Source of the DNA: Basidiobolus meristosporus CBS 931.73
Taxonomy: Eukaryota; Basidiobolomycota; Basidiobolomycetes; Basidiobolales; Basidiobolaceae
Length of the DNA stretch: 64,000 nt
Assembly: GCA_002104905.1 (NCBI GenBank)
Contig: MCFE01000244.1
Span: 52,637-116,636, forward strand
Direction: 5' to 3'
Shown here: positions 58,545 to 64,000 of the stretch, piece by piece
Layout: every line of letters starts with the position of its first letter
Position numbering within the stretch: position 1 is the stretch's first letter
Made by a program: the position numbers and the translations under genes
The notes under the pieces: generated by a model
Told to the model about the DNA's origin: nothing
The model's input: only the letters and a program-made list of their open reading frames with translations
Databases searched by the model: none

Positions 58545-59270
58545 GAAGAATGCAAGAATTGCGACAATCAATGCTTACTGTTGAGATTGAAATCTCCCCT
58601 AATCAATGCACCCAATATGTTGATGGCACATCATGACGCGTTTTGTTCTTGGTTCAGGAAGAATGGCTCTCATTGGGTTCAGTTTGTTCCCGCTGCTGGT
58701 GATGAGCACCATGGCCAGCGCCTCTTCCTCACCATCCACTTGTCTAGTACAGTCAATGATAACACTTGAAGGCACCCTGGATCTTGAGCTGTTCAAGGAT
58801 TCCTGGAAGAAGACTGCCCAACAGTATCTCTCATCCGTGTATATGATAATGACCTTCAGTAAATCTTAGATATGTAAACATGATTTACAAAGCGTAAATC
58901 AGCAACAACTGTGGGACTATCTTGAGTACTCTTGCCACCCGCAATCTTCCAAACACTTAGTAAACCCTCTGACGCTGATCTTGGGGGGAGAATCATTCCC
59001 AGCATCACTAATTCATAGCCTGCAACCGTTGATCCCAAACAGCCGTATTGTGAATGACTATGAGCCAACGGAAGCAACAGTGAGCTCGCTGACATGGGGA
59101 CGTAGTACCAAAGTGTAATTGACTGCCAGTTCCCCTAGGAGCGGCTGGAGAGTTGTACATTGGCGGAGTTGGAGTGGCAAGATCCATTTTCAGGTGAGCA
59201 AGATGCAAGAATGTACAAGGCAGGCAATGTTGCTTTCCTTAGTCAAGTCAAGGTTCATATTCTTTAGCAT
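58545..59270 (+). pseudogene. shredded NRPS (E, C and A domain fragments)
   Basis: Pieces of a second NRPS in changing frames. From 58560 comes an epimerisation-domain start (NQCLLLRL, MLMAHHDAF, KNGSHWVQF, RLFLTIHL). About 58740-58840 is the start of a condensation domain (LEGTLDLELFKDSWKKTAQQ). About 58970-59110 is an adenylation domain (LTLILGGESFPASLIH, SRIVNDYEPTEATVSSLTW, compare NxYGPTEATV). About 59125-59190 reads PLGAAGELYIGGVGVARS, and to 59265 DARMYKAGNVAFL (compare RMYRTGDLARF). Hundreds of residues are missing between pieces. The wording of these motifs is more bacterial-like than, and not a copy of, the large NRPS gene, and the strand is opposite. Confidence 0.75.
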
Positions 59271-59299
59271 GTCAGTGTTTTGTTATGGGATTCTTCAAT

Positions 59300-59545
59300 G
59301 CCAACAATGAACCATTAATGTCATATGCACCAACATATTATCACTATTGTCCCCAGACGCCTACCCATTGTTAGACAATGCTCAGGCATATTCCGCACAG
59401 AACACACAGGTGCATTTTGACAAGAATCAGTATGACCAGGTGCACCAAGTAGATCAAACTTTGTACCAACCATCTACGCCAACATTTGTGCCAACCATCT
59501 ACGCCAACATTTGTGCAATTTTTTACTCCCGATGAGGATGACACT
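59300..59545 (+). pseudogene. relic of a small secreted protein gene (family S)
   Basis: Matches the body of the copy at 61992 (YPLLDNAQAYSAQN, QVDQTLYQPSTPTFV) but lacks the signal-peptide part and is broken by a 27-nt direct duplication (ACCATCTACGCCAACATTTG twice) that shifts the acidic C-terminus out of frame. Confidence 0.6.
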
Positions 59546-60202
59546 CAAGACTCGAGTGACGACAACGGATCATTGGATTTGACACGCACCGCATTCTCCT
59601 TACATTATCATGTATCCTACCCTCTATAATAGCTGACCCTAGCTTGGGGTGACAATACACTCAAGGAGACCCGATTTCCCCACATAAATTGAATAAGCTA
59701 CTCATTACCTTCATGACGTTTCTTACCCTTCGCCTGGATTGGTTGCTAGCAAGGCCCAAGACCAATGAATGTACGCATCTTTGAGTACAACTGAGCTCAT
59801 TGCTTGGGTATATATAGCATGAGAACCATTATAACATGGTTACAACCTTGATGGTAGCAATAGTTAGTTAACTTTGATGAACTCACACTATATCTGATTG
59901 AAAATTGGCATTCTCTCTACCATCATCGGCTCAATCGCATTGATATCGCGTAGTCTACATGATTACAGTATGATAAATACACGGATAAATACACGGATAA
60001 ATACACGGATAAATACACCAATGTATACCCTAATATATACGCATATGCTTTTGATATTTCAGCAGTAGTGTGGTAATTCACGAACCACGGCTGATGATGT
60101 TTCATATTAATATAGGGTGACCAAATGATACATTTATTTAATCAATGTATTGATTCCCACTGAAATATCTGATCTTGATGTGCCGACCTCTTGTACTTCT
60201 TC
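59546..60202. other. intergenic with a 12-bp tandem repeat
   Basis: No gene seen. A stretch at 59590-59760 (AAATTGAATAAGCT, CCTGGATTGGTTGCTAGC) is related to sequence at 63580-63720, so flanks of the secreted-protein family have been duplicated too. Confidence 0.5.
59972..60019. repeat. four tandem copies of GATAAATACACG
   Basis: A 12-bp unit repeated four times, the last ending in C. It lies in non-coding sequence downstream of the secreted acidic protein gene. Confidence 0.9.
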
Positions 60203-60679
60203 TTAGCTACGGGCGGCTGGCTGGGTGATGATGATCCGGGGCTGTTGCTGCTTAGGCTGATAGAGGGTTTGGTCGACTACCTGCGCTTGGTCAAACTGAT
60301 TAGAGTTCGACAGGGCATCAGCATCACTGGATGACTGAGCGTTCACTCTGTCCAACAAGGCCTGTCTTGGTTGCAGGTCGGCTATATTGAAGTTGGGCAT
60401 GTTGTAGGATGACTCTGGCTGAGTTGTAGTGCCATCCATCGAGTCTTCACCTTCACCTTCGCCTTCATCTTCACCCCCATTCTCATCCATATAGTGATCA
60501 CCCTCGTCCTGTTCCGGCTAATAGTCATCTGCAGGCAATTAAGTTTCTTGGTAGCAAGGACTTACTTGCTCCCCGCACAAACTGTCACCATAGCTAACCT
60601 GAGAAGAGGTATCTTCTGTGTCAGTGAATGCATGGATGGAAGCAAAGTACAAAGCGAGTAAAGTTAGAGTAAGCTGCAT
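60203..60679 (-). CDS. small secreted acidic protein (family S, intact member)
   Basis: 142 residues from exons 60679..60566 and 60517..60203, joined at phase 0 across a 48-nt intron (GTAAGT ... TATTAG). The signal peptide is MQLTLTLLALYFASIHA. The mature protein begins with a Ser/Asp-rich part ending YGDSLCGEQ, continues with a Gly/Glu run (GGEDEGEGEGED), and ends with SNSNQFDQAQVVDQTLYQPK, the family hallmark shared with copies at 59300, 61992 and 62881. It is predicted secreted or vacuolar and disordered. No known family; possibly an effector-like or wall-associated protein. The start is supported by the signal peptide and clean splice. Confidence 0.65.
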
Positions 60680-61048
60680 TTTGATGAATAGCGTAAAACC
60701 AGTCGTAAGCTCACTTTATGGTGGTATTTGGCATAGTCTACTATACTACACCCTATATCTGACTCACTTGAGGCCATGAATTCACATTCTATGTCCTGCT
60801 TTTGTTACCCATCAACTAACGACTTGTGAAGATATGAGCCCACAAAGATAAACAAAGGTAGTCCCTTAATCAAGCAATGGTGTTTATTTTGTTCTATTGC
60901 AATATAGTGTTTCTCCAGTTGTAGGACGTTCATCCTTGGCTCTATTAGTCGATGATCATTATTTCGAACAACCATTTAGATTTTGACATGGTTTAGTCAT
61001 TAGCAATCAAGTTAGAGCAAATGGTATGGATGATCGAGGTTTATTGAA
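60680..61048. other. promoter side of the secreted acidic protein gene
   Basis: AT-rich; no gene seen. Confidence 0.4.
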
Positions 61049-61192
61049 TTATGTGCAGTTGTTGGTACACTGAGTGTCTTCCATAAATTCAGTATACAGC
61101 GAGTCCTGCTGAGCACAATCACTGTCACACTGAGCATCTTCCACGGGTTCAGTGTACTGCATATCCTGATCAACGCATCCCTCAGCGTACAA
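61049..61192 (-). CDS. Cys-containing repeat peptide, last exon only
   Basis: The open frame ends in TAA at 61049 and reads EGCVDQDMQYTEPVEDAQC, then DSDCAQQDSLYTEFMEDTQC and TNNCT. It is a paralogue of the frame cut by the right window edge at 63872. Two units of a roughly 20-residue motif (QDxxYTExxEDxQC) are visible. An in-frame stop lies just upstream, so it must be an exon whose 5' partner I could not identify, or a relic. Confidence 0.4.
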   Translation of the reverse strand: MYAEGCVDQDMQYTEPVEDAQCDSDCAQQDSLYTEFMEDTQCTNNCT

Positions 61193-61767
61193 TATTACTT
61201 AGACATTCGAAGTCTCAACAGTTGGCAGAGCTTGGACTTGCAGGTGGCAATTACATGCTCGGTCGGATCATGACGAACTACGATAATGGACTCTTTTATG
61301 GTTGTTTTGGAGCAGCGATGATGGCCAGAAGAAAAGTAAAAAAAGTTGGTGTGATAAATACACATTGATACCCTCAGCAATTACTATTCCCATGAATCTA
61401 TGATTTCAAACTAACACGACACTAGGTTCATGTTTCGACTTAGCTAAGCGGACTTAAGGTGGTTGATGCAAAGCATAATGCAAAATCGTAAATCTGGCTC
61501 AGTATACTATCAATTCATTCATAATCCCATAATACTCATAAAAATAGCCACAGGTTACTATATCACCGGAGTAGCTTAGCGCCCTTCGACAATGAGATCA
61601 AGAACGAAGCCATTCCTGTGTGCTCACCTCAAGTCATTGTCCCTTCACTACCGTGTATGTCATTCCAAAGTGGTACCGCAAGCCCAGAAATGAAGAGGAT
61701 TGTTTATTTTTCTTGATGTACTGAAGTGGTTGGCCGCCTGGATTACGGTGTGAATCAACACCTATTC
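61193..61767. other. intergenic, nothing recognised
   Basis: A 61-codon minus-strand frame (61195-61380) has four Cys but no recognisable start context or family. Confidence 0.4.
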
Positions 61768-61945
61768 GCTGATGATTGCAATGAAAGTGAAATGCTGACT
61801 AACTCTACTCGCCTTTGCTTCATAATTTAGTAAGCTGGGTTTGGTTGCTGATAATCGCTGATGATTGCAATGAAAGTGGAATGCTGACTAACTCTACTCG
61901 CCTTTGCTTCATAATTTAGTAAGCTGGGTTTGGTTGCTGATGAAT
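61768..61945. repeat. 89-bp direct tandem duplication
   Basis: Two nearly identical units start with GCTGATGATTGCAATGAAAG at 61768 and 61857. They lie just upstream of a family S copy, so they double part of its promoter. Confidence 0.9.
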
Positions 61946-61991
61946 CTAGCAAAGCAACTGTTTGCCTTGCAGTGTGTCATCCAGAGCCAAC

Positions 61992-62393
61992 ATGCAACGC
62001 ACTTTCCACATTCTATCAGCCCTAGTATTCCTATTTGGTGTATCTTATGCATCGCCCATTGCAATGTATGACAACCAGCAAGTAGACCAATGGACGGCAA
62101 TGAACCATCAATGTCATACACTCCAACATACTATCAACTAGAGTCCCCAAACGCCTATCCATTGTTGGACAACGCTCAGACAAATTCGGCACAGAATGCT
62201 CAGGCACTTTCCAACCAGAATCAATTTGAGCAAGTGCAGCAAGTAGATCAGACGTTGTACCAGCCATCTGTGCCAACATATGTACAATCAATTACTCCCG
62301 ATGAGGATGACACTCAAGACGACGACGATCAGTCTTCGTGTAAACGTTGCCAACGACGCCATCGTAAACGTAGATACAGAGGCAGCTTTTGAC
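61992..62393 (+). pseudogene. small secreted protein (family S) with a frameshift
   Basis: The signal peptide MQRTFHILSALVFLFGVSYA is intact and followed by SPIAMYDNQQVDQ. Then the frame changes: the rest (EPSMSYTPTYYQLESPNAYP, LLDNAQTNSAQNAQALSNQN, QVDQTLYQPSVPTYVQ, an acidic DEDDTQDDDDQ and a basic CKRCQRRHRKRRYRG tail) is in another frame from 62090. Comparison with the copy at 62881, which reads through this point, suggests a deletion of about 10 nt here. A short intron is an alternative but I see no good sites. Confidence 0.6.
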
Positions 62394-62880
62394 TCAATCG
62401 TAAACACTTATTTGGCATTCACAATCATTCCCATCATATAATCGCTATCTCTGCAAGCTATCCAACACATACATTTCTTCTGCAAACAAGATTACACCAA
62501 CTGATACCAAGAAGAAACAGCGGAGACGTGACCACAGGGATGAGTGGAATGAGCATCGTGAAGATTCTGGCAATGACTCCTCAAGCAATAGTGTGAATCA
62601 TTTTGGTTTTGTACCCTCCAATTTGCGAGCAATATTGAATAAACTACTAAAATGGAATAGTGGTGAGCAATCGTGGTGAGCAATCGTGGTGAGCAATAAA
62701 TCGATGATGGTATTAGCAATGAAGTACGTAGATTGATGATACATAGGTTTAATTGGCTGTGGATTGTTTTTATTGATGATTGGCCACATAGAATAGCTAT
62801 CAACTGAGCTTCGGCTGCTGCTGATGGTTGATAAAAACAAAAGCAACTTTTTGCATTCCAGTTTGTAACTAAGAGCCAAT
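62394..62880. other. intergenic, downstream of family S copy
   Basis: Sequence near 62510-62560 (CCACAGGGATGAGTGGAA) recurs near 63440 after the next copy, so the duplicated unit includes 3' flank. A GGTGAGCAATCGT motif is repeated at 62660-62700. Confidence 0.5.
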
Positions 62881-63283
62881 ATGCGACGTAATTTCCGAAT
62901 TTTATCCACGCATTTTATCCACGCATTTTAGCCACGCATTTTATCCACGCATTTTAGCCACCTTAGTATTCCTATTCGGTGTATCCTATGCATTGCCCAT
63001 TGCTACGTACGACAACCAATAAGTAGACCAGGGTGTCCAAGTGGACTATGAGACTGAACCATCGATGCCATATGCGCCGACAGGTTACCAGCTGGAGTCC
63101 CCGATCACCTATCCCTAGTTGGACAATGTTGAAACTAATTCCGTACAGAATGCTCGGGCACTTTCCAACCATCTACGTCGACATATGTGCAATCATTTAC
63201 CCCAGACGAGGATGAAAACCAAGACTTGGGTAACCACGATGATCAGCCATCGTGTAGACGTAGATACAGAGACTGCTATTGAT
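62881..63283 (+). pseudogene. small secreted protein relic (family S)
   Basis: Aligns with 61992 from the signal peptide (LVFLFGVSYALPIATYDNQ) through YETEPSMPYAPTGYQLES, but has TAA after DNQ, TAG after ITYP and later frameshifts. The signal-peptide coding region is interrupted by a four-copy 13-bp repeat. Confidence 0.65.
62904..62958. repeat. four tandem copies of TCCACGCATTTTA
   Basis: A 13-bp unit, with alternate copies starting T or G, expanded inside the signal-peptide region of the family S relic. Confidence 0.85.
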
Positions 63284-63871
63284 GAGAACAGGTTGTTGGT
63301 ATTTCTACATTTTATTACTTACATGTAATCGATGTCACATCAGTTTCCCTATTTATGTAGACTATCAAGTACACACAATTATTGTGTAAATAAGCTGTCA
63401 AATATGAACACTGGAAAAAAAGACACATAAGAGATGTGCCCACAGGGATGGGTGGAACAATGGCGAGTATCAACAGAGATCGAAGTAAGGGAAAGAGTCG
63501 CTTAAGCGCTAATTTGCATAATTATCACACGAATCGCTCGTCTGTGACGCATATTTTATGTGCGCTCAGGACACTCTAGGATGCCCAATCTCCAAATTGA
63601 ATAAGCCCGGGTTGAGCTTATTAAATAAGCCACCCAATACCTCCAAGCAGTACTTCAATACGTGCACAGCCAAGTCTTATCAGTTTCTTACCCTTCCCCT
63701 GAATTGGTAGCTGGATTTCGGGTCATCGGAAGGAAGTATGGAAATTGGCGTGGTGTTGAGTTTGTCAAACGCTCTTGTTCCCATGCCGGTAATGGCTATA
63801 TTTCTGCTATCATATATGAGGCGAAAAATAATGAAACTTTATTGGATTTGGACTTAAGTGCAGTCGTTGGT
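63284..63871. other. intergenic, nothing recognised
   Basis: Includes 3' flank of the family S relic and a segment (63580-63720) related to 59590-59760. No gene seen. Confidence 0.4.
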
Positions 63872-64000
63872 TCATTGAGTGTCTTCCATGGGCTCCGTAT
63901 ACTGTGAATCCTGATTAGCACAGTTATCGTCACATTGAGCATCCTCCATGGGCTCAGAGTACTGTGTATCTTGATCAGAGCATCCTTCGATGCATTGGGT
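63872..64000 (-). CDS. Cys-containing repeat protein, C-terminus only (cut by window edge)
   Basis: 43 codons open from the edge to TGA at 63872: TQCIEGCSDQDTQYSEPMED, AQCDDNCANQDSQYTEPMED, TQ. Two tandem units of a roughly 22-residue motif. Paralogous to 61049..61192. No known family; the Cys pattern and neighbouring secreted-protein copies suggest a secreted protein, but its N-terminus lies outside the window. Confidence 0.5.
   Translation of the reverse strand, partial: TQCIEGCSDQDTQYSEPMEDAQCDDNCANQDSQYTEPMEDTQ

Noticed and set aside
58313-58567. 84-codon minus-strand frame with Cys residues
   Set aside because: Mostly made of the 146-bp tandem repeat and antisense to the NRPS relic; no independent support.

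Overview
The window looks like genomic DNA from an early-diverging (zygomycete-grade) filamentous fungus. The evidence is eukaryotic genes broken by short (48-85 nt) GT-AG introns, a class IV chitin synthase, an Erd1/EXS Golgi protein, a DH-PH Rho exchange factor and TTAGGG-type telomere-like repeats. A very large, bacterial-looking peptide synthetase ending in a thioesterase fits Basidiobolus or Mortierella-type fungi. I lean towards Basidiobolus, but that is inference and was not tested.

Left part (1-20.4 kb): ordinary, single-copy-looking genes. In order: an SAM-dependent O-methyltransferase cut by the left edge (-), an ERD1-like EXS membrane protein (+), a seven-helix membrane protein (-), a class IV chitin synthase (+), a RhoGEF (-), a secreted class 3 lipase (+) and a secreted GILT-like protein (-). 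I worked out splice junctions by frame and phase; all of them join in frame.

Centre (21.1-46.2 kb): one gene, transcribed leftwards. It looks like three or four separate NRPS reading frames, but they join through three phase-0 introns (63, 73 and 73 nt), all at the same codon position of a condensation domain. The spliced product is 8,301 residues: half-C-A1-T1-E1 / C2-A2-T2-E2 / C3-A3-T3 / C4-A4-T4 / C5-A5-T5-E5 / C6-A6-T6-E6-TE. It is a six-module line expected to make a hexapeptide with D residues at positions 1, 2, 5 and probably 6, released by the thioesterase. Blocks of 0.7-3.3 kb inside the gene are about 99% identical, while the segments lining the amino-acid pockets differ, so modules and sub-domains have recently been copied and swapped. 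No tailoring or export genes lie beside it; its upstream neighbour is only the tail end of a cation-diffusion-facilitator gene.

Right part (47.5-64 kb): repeat-rich and AT-rich. It holds a fold-back element, two different non-LTR retrotransposon families whose 3' ends run into CCCTAA telomere-like repeats (one 5'-truncated and stacked head to tail in four copies, one apparently intact with ORF1 and ORF2 overlapping as ATGA), a 146-bp tandem array, a shredded second NRPS of different sequence type on the + strand, and a decaying family of small secreted proteins. The pattern suggests a subtelomere-like, rapidly changing region next to the NRPS gene.
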